A stretch of 64,000 nt of DNA, from assembly GCA_007115705.1 (NCBI GenBank), contig QXEO01000434.1, positions 952,097 through 1,016,096 of the forward strand. The letters are read 5' to 3'. A model generated the notes under the pieces. That model was not told the DNA's origin and did no database searches. It saw only the letters and a program-made list of their open reading frames with translations. Of this stretch, positions 23,341 to 33,216 are shown in pieces. Positions within the stretch are counted from its first letter, which is position 1, and each line of letters opens with the position of its first letter. Source of the stretch: Dactylis glomerata. Taxonomy: Eukaryota > Streptophyta > Magnoliopsida > Poales > Poaceae. Both the position numbers and the translations under genes were made by a program.

Positions 23341-24340
23341 GGCCGGCAGGGGAGCGCGCGTAGGGCGGTTGGGGTTTTTTTCTTCGATTTGGAGAAGGTG
23401 ATGGGACGTGAGAGGCGTGGTTGCGTGCGTGATTGAGAATGAGACTGTGTGCAGAGGGAGGGAGAGAGGGGCTCTGTACAGGCAAAGTAACGGTTGGTCT
23501 TTGTACAGGCACCGCGACATGGCTAGTGCAATATACTCAGTGGTGCTACACGTCTGCACCGTTACGTGTACTCAGTTCTACCCTCGAGTCTTACACTGGA
23601 AAAATATATGTACTCAGTTTTCCCCTCGAGTACTAATACTGGCTAGTGCAATATACTCAGTTTTACCCTCAAGTGGCTGGTCAACAGAGAGTCAACAAAT
23701 GGGATTAAGCTATCTAATTGAGTCATTTCATGCGCAAAAAAATTCAAAAAAATAAAATCATAGTGCCTCCTACTCATGGAGTCTTGTTACGCGACCTGCC
23801 ATGTAGGAAATCATAACAATCATATATAAATCAAGTTTTAACACAAATGGCCACTTCTCAAATCACTAGTAGCTATGAAGGTTCATGGCTTTCCACTCAA
23901 ACCCCTTCTTAAAACATCTATACCCAAAACATAGTTTGTCTGAATGAGGCCATAATTTTCACACTCATGTATATTTGAATTTCTAATACTTTGAGGTAGG
24001 CCAACCTGGGTTTCATTGTACAAAACATGTGTTTTTCTTTTTCTAAATATCTTATTTGAATTCCTTAGCCTGTTTACCATTTACTTGCCCTTGGATCCTT
24101 GATACTACTCAGTTTTACCCTCTCCCTTCTCACAGAAGCCCAAACTTGGCCTGATTGGTCGAGCTATTGTCACACGGATCGTGCCCACCTACCGTCGATC
24201 ATATGATCTAACAGGCAGGATAACCCCTCTTTCTCTCTCATCATGGTCACCCTCTCTCTATCTGTTGGTGACAAATTACTACTACCCATCTATGTATGCT
24301 AAATAACGAGTTTGCCACTGGATTCAACAAGTTTGGTAAT
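23341..24340. other. PM non-coding DNA right of the F-box gene, with TACTCAGTTTT repeats
   Basis: Upstream region of the F-box gene. A 20-bp sequence starting GGCTAGTGCAATATACTC occurs at 23521 and again at 23641, 120 bp apart. TACTCAGTT-x-TACCCTC-type motifs lie near 23569, 23611, 23654 and 24109 and resemble the TIR motif. No gene is visible. The last five bases (gtaat) are the RLG-2B target. Confidence 0.55.
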
Positions 24341-25884
24341 TGATACGTCTCAAACATATCTATAATTTTTGATGCTCCATGCTTGTTTTTACACCATTTG
24401 CCTTGTGTTTCGTTACATTTCGTGGCGTTTTTATGCGATTTCTGGAACTAACCTATTGACAAGATGCCACAGTGCCAGTTCCCTGTTTTCTGCTGTTTTT
24501 GTGTTTCAGAAAAGCTACACAGGAAATATTCTCGGAATTGGACAAAACAAGTTCCAGAAGTCTTATTTTTCCTGGAAGCTTCCAGAGAACCGAAGAGGAG
24601 GCGGAGTGGGGCCATGAGGGCCCCACACACCAGGGCGGCACGACCCAGGCCCTGGTCGCGCCCCCTACGTGTGAGGGCGCCCTGGCAGCCCCCTGACGAG
24701 GCCCCTTTGCCTATATAAAGCCTCGGGACAGAAAACCCTAGGGGAGTCAGCAATTTTCCAGGAAGAGTTCCGCAGCTCCGCCGCCGCCGTCGACAAATTT
24801 CGGGGGACAGAAGTCTCTGTTCCAGCACCCTGCCGGGATAGGGAAGTGCCCCCGGAGCCATCTCCATCAGTCTCCATCGCCGTCTCCGCTGTCTCCATCG
24901 ACCTCACCGCCATCTCCATCAACCTTGCTGTCTCCTATGATGAGGAGGGAGTAGTTCTCCCCCGGGGCTGAGGGCTCTATCGGTAGCTATGTGGCTCACC
25001 TCTCTCTCCCATGATATGATCTTTATGTGATCGTGAGCTTTGTATAATGTTGAATAAGTAGATGCTACTCTTCATCATTATGTATACTCTAGTGGTGTTA
25101 TTAAAGTAATCTATTCCTCCTGCCATGGTGTAACGGTGACAGTGTGTGCATCATAGTGGTACTTGGTCTAGGCTACGATTGTGATCTCTTATGGATTATG
25201 AGAATAATTATCACTATGATAGTATTGAAGTGATCTATTCCTCCTTTCATGGTGTAATGTTGATAGTGTGTGCACCGTGTTAGTACTTGGTCTAAGTTGC
25301 AATAATATTTATCTTGAGTTGTGATTTGATTTGGATATCTCTATGAGCGGTATTTGTCAAGTACTTGATGAACTTTAAGGGGTGCTTCTGTAGCCACTAC
25401 GTAATGATTAGTGTTATTCAATAGGAGAGTAATTCAGAGTAGCATAGTGAAGATAAGTTATTTATTTATTCAATTATGTTATATTTGTTGGGAGTGTGTC
25501 CACTAGTGAAAGTATGATCCCTAGGCCTTGTTTCCAAGCTTTGCACACCGTTTACTTGCTATTTTGTTACTTGTTTGCTTGCTGCCATTTTTATTCCAGA
25601 TTGCATTTACTACTTATAATCATCTATACCACTTGTATTTCACTATCTCTTCGCCGAACTAGTGCACCTATACATCTGCCAAGTGTATTGGGTGTGTTGG
25701 GGACACAAGAGACTTTCTGTATCGTAATTGTAGTGTTGCTTGAGAGGGATAGCTTTGACCTCTTCCTCCCTGAGTTCGATAAACCTTGGGTGATCCACTT
25801 AAGGGAAACTTGCTGCTGCTCTACAAACCTCTGCACTTGGAGGCCCAACACTGTCTACAAGAATAGACGCGTGCGTAGATATCA
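24341..25884 (+). repeat. RLG-2B 5' LTR
   Basis: TGATACGTCTCAAACATATC to ATATCA. TATA box 24712-24719. Confidence 0.93.
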
Positions 25885-25894
25885 AGCTCTTTTC

Positions 25895-25912
25895 TGGCGC
25901 CGTTGCCGGGGA
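25895..25912 (+). promoter_or_regulatory. RLG-2B primer binding site, tRNA-Asp type
   Basis: TGGCGCCGTTGCCGGGGA, 11 bp after the LTR. The 20 bases at 25882-25901 recur at 26984-27003. Confidence 0.85.
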
Positions 25913-26045
25913 GGTAAGGTAAAAGGTACTCATATTCTTTGGCTACTAAGTCTTTTAGTTGCTGGTGAGTGCTCGAAGTTATTTCCTTTAGATTCTGCAA
26001 TTATATCTTTTTGTTTCTTGTTTTTATTTTCACAAGTTAGGTTTA

Positions 26046-27029
26046 ATGGAAAACAAAGAGTTCTTTAGTCTTTTTCCTGAGTTTAGATTTGAAGAGAAAA
26101 TTGAAAAACCGTTGGAGCTTTGTTCGCATGCTAATAGTGTTGTTAGTATGAATGCTTTGAATAGCGTTATTGCTAATGCTATAGAAAAGTCTAAGCTTGG
26201 GGAAGCTGGTTTTGTTAAGCATGATATTTTTAGTTCCCCAGCTTTAGTGGAGAAAGTTTGCTCTGATGATATTTTATCTCCCCTATGTGATGTTCCTATG
26301 CCTGTTACCTATGTTAGTTATCATGATTGGGAAAAACACTCTACTTTTGATATTGAAAATCTTTTTGGTACAAATTCTAAGATTAATAATTCTTGTACCA
26401 TTAGTGCTATCTGTGTTCCTTCTTATGATGATATGTTTGAAGAATATGCTTTGCGAAATAGCCGTTCTCTAGCTTGTGATGATACTAAACCTCTAGTTTG
26501 TGATGGTTATGATGATGGGTATAATATTTTCAGTTCACCTACTTTTGAGGAGAAAATTATTTATGATTACAATATGCCTCCTGTTTTTGATGATTATGGT
26601 GATGAGAATAATTATTCTGTTGAATCTGCTCCTACTACAATTGTTCATGTGGGGAGTATTAATTCTTTTATTCATGTGGCTCATGATAGGGAAGCTTTAT
26701 GTGATAGTTATATTGTTAATTTTATTCATGATGCTACTGAAAGTTATTATGAGAGAGGAAAACATGGTTTGATGGATCTCAACAATATTAAGTTTCCCCT
26801 CTTTATGTTGCAAATCTTGAAGTGGCACTTGTTTTATCTATCCATGCTTGCTATACTATGTGCCTCGTTGATTTATTTTCTTACAAGATTCCTATGCATA
26901 GGAAGTGGTTTAGATTTAAATATGTTTCATATTTTCTTTTCGAGGCTCTCTATTGCTTTAAGTTCCTATATGGCGCCTTTGCCTCAAGCTCTTTTCTGGC
27001 GCCTGGCGCTAGAAGGAGGGCCCACATGA
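26046..27029 (+). CDS. RLG-2 orphan ORF, long form (327 aa), function unknown
   Basis: Homologous to 3539-4387 and open throughout. It has an extra central segment of about 43 residues (near residues 82-124, containing SYHDWEKHSTFDIENLF) that is missing from RLG-2A and apparently from RLG-2C, so the long form may be ancestral. The two IFSSP-x-EK repeats and the hydrophobic C-terminus are conserved. The last 20 codons overlap two primer-site-like sequences, so the end of this protein is built from DNA that looks like PBS (TATATGGCGCC and TTTTCTGGCGCC). No similarity to Gag or Pol that I can see. Confidence 0.62.
   Translation: MENKEFFSLFPEFRFEEKIEKPLELCSHANSVVSMNALNSVIANAIEKSKLGEAGFVKHDIFSSPALVEKVCSDDILSPLCDVPMPVTYVSYHDWEKHSTFDIENLFGTNSKINNSCTISAICVPSYDDMFEEYALRNSRSLACDDTKPLVCDGYDDGYNIFSSPTFEEKIIYDYNMPPVFDDYGDENNYSVESAPTTIVHVGSINSFIHVAHDREALCDSYIVNFIHDATESYYERGKHGLMDLNNIKFPLFMLQILKWHLFYLSMLAILCASLIYFLTRFLCIGSGLDLNMFHIFFSRLSIALSSYMAPLPQALFWRLALEGGPT
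26957..27003 (+). repeat. Two tandem PBS-like sequences at the end of the RLG-2B ORF
   Basis: First copy near 26960-26985 (AAGTTCCTATATGGCGCC, then TTTGCC), second at 26984-27003 (TCAAGCTCTTTTCTGGCGCC), the latter identical over 20 bases to the true primer site edge at 25882-25901. RLG-2A has two more degenerate copies at about 4338-4380; RLG-2C at about 55510-55555. Confidence 0.8.
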
Positions 27030-27044
27030 GCATCTTTGCAAATT

Positions 27045-29621
27045 ACTGCGCCTAGCTCAAAGGCGTTAAAGAAAAGCAATCTTGGGAGATAACCCATTGT
27101 TTATTTTTAGTACTTTTTCTTTTATTTGAGTCTTGGAAGTTATTACTGCTGTAATAACCGCTCCTTATTCTTTTTATTTCGTTGTTGTGCCAAGAGAAGC
27201 CTCTAATTTGAGTGAGGTAAGATTTGGGGATGTTGCTGTCCTGAAACTATTTTCGGTGCTGCACCGTAAAAATTCGTGAAAATTCTCTGTATATCTTTTG
27301 GACCTGAAATTGCTTGTGCATAGGCCCCAGGTTATATCCAAACTTTCATTAGTTTAAAACTTTTTGATTTGAGCAACAGAAAACCCCTCAAAAATTCGAC
27401 CTTTGTCAGCTGTTCTATTTTGACAGATTTCTGCCAATATTTGCGTTTGCCGCTTTATCGATTTCTTTTTGAGTTCTTTTGATCACGGAACTTTTGGGGA
27501 AGTTGCTACAGTAGTATATACTTTATATGTGGTGGTTTTAGGTTGAAACCTGAAGCAAAAAGGGTTGATTATATGTTATGCTTACACTAATGTTGCTAAT
27601 AGATTTGTGTTTAGTTTTGTATAAAGGACGTTTTCAAGTGTAGGGATCGGAGAGTGATGAGATGAGATGAAGAATAGACAAAAGCTCAAGCTTGGGGATG
27701 CCCATGCAACCCCCAAGAAATATCCAAGAGGTACAATTATCAAAGCTTGGGGATGCCCCCGAGGCACCCCTTCTTCATCGGTAAAAATCAGGTCACCTTT
27801 CAAGACACTATATTTTTATTGTTTCATGCACTATGCGTTTTTCTTGGAGCGTCAGTTGCTTTTGTTTTCAGTTTTCCTTTGTTTTGTTTGCTGCAATAAA
27901 TGGTTAGATCACATCATGTTTCTTTTGGAGGAGATGAACTCGCTTTTCATTTGCCAAGAACACTCTAGTTTTCACACTTATCATTCAATGAGTGTTCTCT
28001 TTTTCTGCTACCGCGTTTTGCTTGCATTTTTCGCCTTGATTTTTATTCAAATCTTGTTTTATCTTTGCATCAAGGTGTATTTTTGCCTCTGATCTTTATT
28101 GGTTTTCATCAAAAGAGGTGTTTATAAAAAGGTTTTAATGGTGTTGGAAAAGAGAAAAAGCTTTATGCAAAAAAGTGGTACAAGAAGGAGCTTGTGTAGA
28201 CTGCGGCCTAGGCTTTTGCATGTCGTGCTTGATGTTTTTTTGATAGTATGCTTAGTGGATTTGCTGTAGCATGACTTGTCTCAAAGGACTGAGATTGCTT
28301 AATGAGCCTTTGAAAGAATCATGCGTTGTTTTTATCGTTTGGAAGCATTATTTTGGTTTTCTGCTTGATGCTTTATTTGGGTTGACTTGGCGCATGCTCA
28401 CACATGTTAGACTATTACAAAGTCGCCAATAGCCTCTATGATCATTTAGTTTTTGACTTTTGATGCCATCTTATGCTTCTTTTAATGTCGCTTTGTCGCT
28501 TTGCATGATTATGGCCGTTATTGCTCTCTTAGTTGGTCGCTCCCAGTCTTTTGCTAGCCCTCATTTTGTACTGAGTATGAGCTCTACTCGTGCATCCAAC
28601 TCCCAAAAACCAAGTTTGCTATTGTGTCCACTATAAATTCCTATGCATGGTATTTGCAAGCCATTCCAAGTAAATTTTCATGTGCTAACTTTCAGAAAAC
28701 TTTCAAAATACTTCTTATTTTGTGACACTGTTTTCAGCGCATGGGGACGTAGTGGTCGGATTTGCTATCTTCCATATTGTCTTATTCCAAAAAGAAAAAA
28801 AATGAGAAAAAAGAAAGAAAGAAAAAAGGCACTCCTCCATGGTATGTGAATGTTGGTGGGCACCCGATGGAATCGGTTAGCCATGGTTTGAGAAAGGAAA
28901 AAAGGTGGGGAGGAGTGCCAAGCTTTATAAAAGAGCACAAAAGTGCCAATCTCTCTCTCTAAAACTTGCTTCATCTTTGTATGGAAGATAGTCAGAACCC
29001 CATTGCCAGTCGTTGACAAAGACAACCACCTCTCAAAACCAATTTTTATCTCTCTGTTTTACAAATGAAAAGCTCTAGCACATGTTTAATCACTGCTTCC
29101 CTCTGCGAAGGGCCCTTCTTTTACTTTTATGTTGAGTCTCCACCTTCTACCTTTATGCACCGTCTAAGAGAGCATAGTTGTCATTCTGAGTATAATGTGC
29201 ATTCTCCCAAAGTTTATCATTGATTGATTTATGACTATGGTTTCACTTGTTCCTAAATTATTTGTATCTAGTCGCCCTCTTAAACTTGAAGGTGTCCTAT
29301 GCATTTATGTTTTGCTATTCCATGAGGGACAAGCTGAAAACCATTTACTATATTTTTCCATATGATTTGAACACACGTTTGACTTTCATTGTTTCATTTT
29401 CATGATCTTTTATTTGTGTTCATTTTCATGTTATAACATGGTTGCTAAGTTTCTATTATCAAGATTATATCTTTCATGCCCATGTTTTAAGTTCTTTTGA
29501 TTCCAGCTCACAACGCTTATATATATGATCAAGATTGTGTAGGTGCATGTTACCTCAAAAATTATTTCTTTTGTTATCACTTACCTACTCGAGGACGAGC
29601 AGGAGGTAAGCTTGGGGATGC
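27045..29621 (+). repeat. RLG-2B non-coding 3' internal module (type beta)
   Basis: Shared module; purine-tract copies at about 27687-27701 and 27744-27757 and next to the LTR (29608-29621). The beta variant includes an A/G-rich run (28786-28827) and an inverted repeat at 28828-28919 not found in the alpha copies. No gene. Confidence 0.8.
28828..28919. repeat. Inverted repeat in the type beta module
   Basis: 11-bp perfect arms GGCACTCCTCC and GGAGGAGTGCC, with CCATGG inside both arms, spanning 92 bp. Also at 34266-34357 (RLG-1B) and 57324-57414 (RLG-2C). Confidence 0.75.
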
Positions 29622-31165
29622 TGATACGTCTCAAACGTATCTATAATTTTTGATGCTCCATGCTTGTTTTTACACCATTTGCCTTGTGTTTCGTTACACT
29701 TCATGGCGTTTTTATGCGATTTCCGGAACTAACCTATTGAGAAGATGCCACAGTGCCAGTTCTATGTTTACTGCTGTTTTTGTGTTTCAGAAAAGCTACA
29801 CAGGAAATATTCTCGGAATTGGCCGAAACAAGTTCTAGAAGTCTTATTTTTTCTGGAAGCTTCCAGAGAACCGAAGAGGAGGCGGAGTGGGGCCACGAGG
29901 GCCCCACACACCAGGGCGGCGCGGCCCAGGCCCTGGCCGCGCCCCCTACGTGTGAGGGCGCCCTGGAAGCCCCCTGACGACGCCCCTTTGCCTATATAAA
30001 GCCTCGGGACAGAAAACCCTAGGGGAGTCGGCAATTTTCTAGGAAGAGTTCCGCAGCTCCGCCGCCGCTGTCGACATATTTCAGGGGATAGAAGTCTCTA
30101 TTCCGGCACCCTGCCGGGACAGGGAAGTGCCCCTAGAGCCATCTCCATCGGTCTCCATCGCCGTCTCCGCCGTCTCCATCGACCTCACCGCCATCTCCAT
30201 CAACCTTGCTGTCTCCTATGATGAGGAGGGAGTAGTTCTCCCCCGGGGCTGAGGGCTCTACCGGTAGCTATGTGGTTCACCTCTCTCTCCCATGATGTGA
30301 TCTTTATGTGATCATGAGCTTTGTATCATGTTGAATAAGTAGATGCTACTCTTCATCATTATGTGTACTCTAGTGGTGTTATTAAAGTAATCTATTCCTC
30401 CTGCCATGGTGTAACTGTGACAGTGTGTGCATCATGGTGGTACTTGGTCTAGGCTACGATTGTGATCTCTTATGGATTATGAGAATAATTATCACTATGA
30501 TAGTATTGAAGTGATCTATTCCTCCTTTCATGGTGTAATGTTGACAGTGTGTGCACCGTGTTAGTACTTGGTCTAAGTTGCAATAATATTTATCTTGAGT
30601 TGTGATTTGATTTGGATATCTCTATGAGCGGTGTTTGTCAAGTACTTGATGAACTTTAAGGGGTGCTTCTGTAGCCACTACGCAATGATTAGTGTTATTC
30701 AATAGGAGAGTAATTCAGAGTAGCATAGTGAAGAGAAGTTATTTATTTGTTCAATTATGTTATATTTGTTGGGAGTGTGTCCACTAGTGAAAGTATGATC
30801 CCTAGGCCTTGTTTCCAAGCTTTGCACACCGTTTACTTGCTGTTTTGTTACTTGTTTGCTTGCTGCCATTTTTATTCCAGATTGCATTTACTACTTATAA
30901 TCATCTATACCACTTGTATTTCACTATCTCTTCGCCGAACTAGTGCACCCATACATCTGACAAGTGTATTGGGTGTGTTGGGGACACAAGAGAGTTTCTG
31001 TATCATAATTGCAGGGTTGCTTGAGAGGGATAGCTTTGACCTCTTCCTCCCTGAGTTCGATAAACCTTGGGTGATCCACTTAAGGGAAACTTGCTGCTGC
31101 TCTACAAACCTCTGCACTTGGAGGCCCAACATTGTCTACAAGAACAGACGCGTGCGTAGACATCA
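29622..31165 (+). repeat. RLG-2B 3' LTR
   Basis: Same length as its partner and very similar. TATA box 29993-30000. Confidence 0.93.
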
Positions 31166-31170
31166 GTAAT

Positions 31171-31408
31171 CATGAATTTCTTGTAGACATTACTTTTCAC
31201 GATAAAATGATAAACTATCACGAATTTCCATTTCTTTTAGGCATTATTTTTCACGGTAAAATGATAAACTATCATGAATTTCCATTTCTTGTAGGCATTA
31301 CTTTTTACGGTAAAATGATAAACTATCACGAATTTCCATTTCTTTTAGGCATTACTTTTCATAGTAAAATGATAAACTATCATGAATTTCCATTTTCGTC
31401 AAGATAGT
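31171..31408. repeat. 54-bp tandem repeat in PM, about 4.4 copies
   Basis: Unit runs from CACGAATTTCCATTTC to AAATGATAAACTAT, 54 bp, with copies starting at about 31219, 31273, 31327 and 31381 and a diverged first copy from 31171. Because 54 is a multiple of three one frame stays open, which does not imply coding. RLG-2B inserted exactly at its left edge. Confidence 0.85.
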
Positions 31409-31419
31409 CCATATTACTT

Positions 31420-31565
31420 TTTTGTTGAGATATAAACCCCCACAACGGTTATCTCCTCCTTAATTTATTGTGTAAACCCCACAATGGTCATCTCTAGCTT
31501 AATTTATTGTGTAAACCCCACAACGGTCATCTCTCCCTTATAAACCCCCACAACGGCCATCCCTC
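31420..31565 (+). promoter_or_regulatory. Four AACGG-containing repeats upstream of the B3 gene
   Basis: CCACAAYGG-YYATC occurs four times (near 31431, 31479, 31519, 31549), twice separated by a CTTAATTTATTGTG spacer. It resembles the MSA core (AACGG) of plant mitotic promoters; function not shown. Confidence 0.45.
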
Positions 31566-31653
31566 ATGTCAATAGGTTATACCTCTCTCTTCTTCGTTCA
31601 CATACACTTGATCCATTGCCATTGCTTCCACGTCTCGGACGCCGACCAGAAGG

Positions 31654-32217
31654 GGAAGGGGAAGGGGAAGGGGAAGGGGCGGCCGGAGTGGTGGATCATC
31701 ATCATTGCCACCACCACCACCGTCAACACTACCATTGATCATAGAGGAGTTCTTCCTCGTCATCTATGAAGACCCTTTGGCCAAGAAGGTACGTACGCGT
31801 TCCCACATGTATGATGCATGTGATTAATTATGTGCATGTTCGAAAAAACCTTTAATTTCAAACGATCGGCGATTGATCTCTTTGCAGGCACTCCCAAAAA
31901 AGTTTGCGGACTATCTCGACGGCCAGGAGCCCGCTAAGGTGTATCTGCGAGCAGCTGACTGCGGTCCTCGTCTCTGGACCGTGGAGGTCCAATTTGACGG
32001 ACAAGGCCGGATGTACCTCGACAAGGGCTGGGAGAATTTCGCCATCGCGCATGGTGTGGATTTCGGCTGCTCCCTACACTTCAAATTTGAAGGTGATGAT
32101 GTGCTCACAGTGAAGGTGTTCGACGGAACAATGTGCAAGAAGTACTACTACACGGACAACAAAGATACTGACGATGAAAGCGACGACGACGTGAAGCCAT
32201 GCATCCATCCCCTTTAG
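31654..32217 (+). pseudogene. B3 DNA-binding domain gene copy in PM (two exons, start disrupted)
   Basis: Exon 2 (31888-32217) follows a 99-bp GT..AG intron (31789-31887). Exon 1 ends EEFFLVIYEDPLAKK, exon 2 starts ALPKKFADYLDG; together a typical B3 fold, with YLRAADCGPRLWTVEV, GRMYLDKGWENFAIAH and VLTVKVFDGTMC, then an acidic tail and stop at 32217. B3 proteins of the REM type bind DNA in the nucleus. Exon 1 has a (GGGGAA)n run (about 31652-31680). The frame of the B3 domain has no ATG between this run and an upstream TGA (about 31608); an ATG-led frame from 31566 reads through the GGGGAA run but ends before the B3 exon end. A frameshift in exon 1 has probably broken the copy, or an unseen upstream exon is used. 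Confidence 0.75.
31789..31887 (+). other. Intron of the B3 gene copy
   Basis: GTACGT donor and TTTGCAG acceptor between AAG-AAG and GCA-CTC, phase 0. It shows that the copy came from genomic DNA, not from mRNA. Confidence 0.75.
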
Positions 32218-33110
32218 ATAAGGGGATTATGACCAAGAATATATATGTAGCTTCATATGCATCGATTTAGAGATCTAGCTATTTTCTATATATTATGCAT
32301 GTAAAAATAATATCACAATTTCCACCATGATTCGAGCACCACAGCCTCCAAACGATGTTGATGCCGATATCGGCATGGTTAGAATGGCTATGCTCGCTGC
32401 CACTGCTAGGTCACCATCGGGATGCACCCTCAATCCCGTCCCCTCATTCGATCACTTACACACCAGAGATACTGCCGAGGCCAATGACGAACGTACATGC
32501 TGATGCCAATGCCGAACATGCACGCCGCTGTGGGCACGGCCACACCGCCCCGCTATGCTGGACGCCATAGACCACCATGAGGTCTTTCCGTTCACCACCA
32601 CACTGCCCTAGCACCCATCTATACACGCCAGAAAGGAGAGACACTAGTTTTCTCTACATTGCTCGCGTTCGTGTCCGACACCGTTAGTCAAAGTGTTGAG
32701 GTCGTCGTCGATGTCCTCAACCATTTGTTCTCTTCTTTGCATGGTTAAACGCGTCTAGTTCATATCTATCTAATGCGTCTGGTCTCGCCTCATGCAGTTC
32801 TTTGTGGACGTTGATCTCATCTCGGCACCCCGCAGGCCACCTCCTCTGTGCCATCGCTGTAGAGCTCCGTTTGAAAATATAATCCTACCCGTGTATTGCC
32901 CCTTGTATCAGCATCATGGCCCCACTTGTCATTCGATATACCGAAGCCCCACTCTTCCGCGTTTTGGTCTGGGATACGGCGATGCTGACGGTCAAACAAA
33001 GATGGATGGTCTGACGTGTCTTTGCGGGCTCTACGTGGCCCCACTAGTCAGCACATAATGGTCAAAGTTGTTGACCCATCGCGCAACCGGCCGTTCCAGC
33101 ACTTGTGAGG
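32218..33110. other. PM non-coding DNA right of the B3 gene
   Basis: No frame I would call a gene. It includes a perfect 16-bp palindrome at 32361-32376 (ATGCCGAT/ATCGGCAT). Could contain 3'UTR and other captured fragments. Confidence 0.45.
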
Positions 33111-33207
33111 GTTTCAGACAAGGGCTTGGACAAAACTGAGGAAAAACTAAGGAGCTGGGGAAAACTGAGTACAACTAAGGACCCGAGCGCACGAAAATAG
33201 AAATCCC
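33111..33207 (-). repeat. PM right terminal inverted repeat
   Basis: Reverse complement of the left TIR; ends GAAATCCC at 33207 followed by the 9-bp duplication 33208-33216. Confidence 0.85.
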
Positions 33208-33216
33208 ATATTTTTA

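Larger units (their letters stand above)
24341..31165 (+). mobile_element. RLG-2B, complete non-autonomous LTR retrotransposon
   Basis: Exact TSD gtaat (24336-24340 and 31166-31170). LTRs 24341-25884 and 29622-31165 are both 1544 bp and end CATCA. Primer site 25895-25912, orphan ORF 26046-27029, type beta 3' module 27045-29621. Inserted in PM between the F-box gene and a 54-bp tandem repeat. Confidence 0.93.
21265..33207. mobile_element. PM: non-autonomous Mutator-like element carrying host genes (Pack-MULE)
   Basis: Ends are near-identical inverted repeats starting GGGATTTCTATTTTCGTGC, about 97 bp, flanked by an exact 9-bp duplication atattttta (21256-21264, 33208-33216). Nine-base duplications with long TIRs are the hallmark of Mutator-like elements. 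Removing PM rejoins the RLG-1B module without gap. Without nested RLG-2B it is about 5.1 kb. No MURA-like transposase frame is visible. It holds an F-box/DUF295 gene and a B3 gene, both with introns, so both came in as genomic DNA. Confidence 0.85.

Noticed and set aside
23129..23559. Two overlapping minus-strand frames upstream of the F-box gene
   Set aside because: One is out of phase with the F-box exon and is made of the Ser-Glu-Pro repeat read in a wrong frame; the other is the true first exon cut short by TAG.
31132..31407. Protein with 18-residue repeats
   Set aside because: The frame starts in the RLG-2B LTR and stays open only because the DNA repeat is 54 bp long.
31171..31408. CRISPR-like array
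   Set aside because: The repeats are contiguous without unique spacers, in a plant nuclear context.
21265..33207. CACTA or hAT transposon instead of a MULE
   Set aside because: Ends start GGGATTTC, not CACTA, and the target duplication is 9 bp, not 3 or 8 bp; TIRs are about 97 bp.
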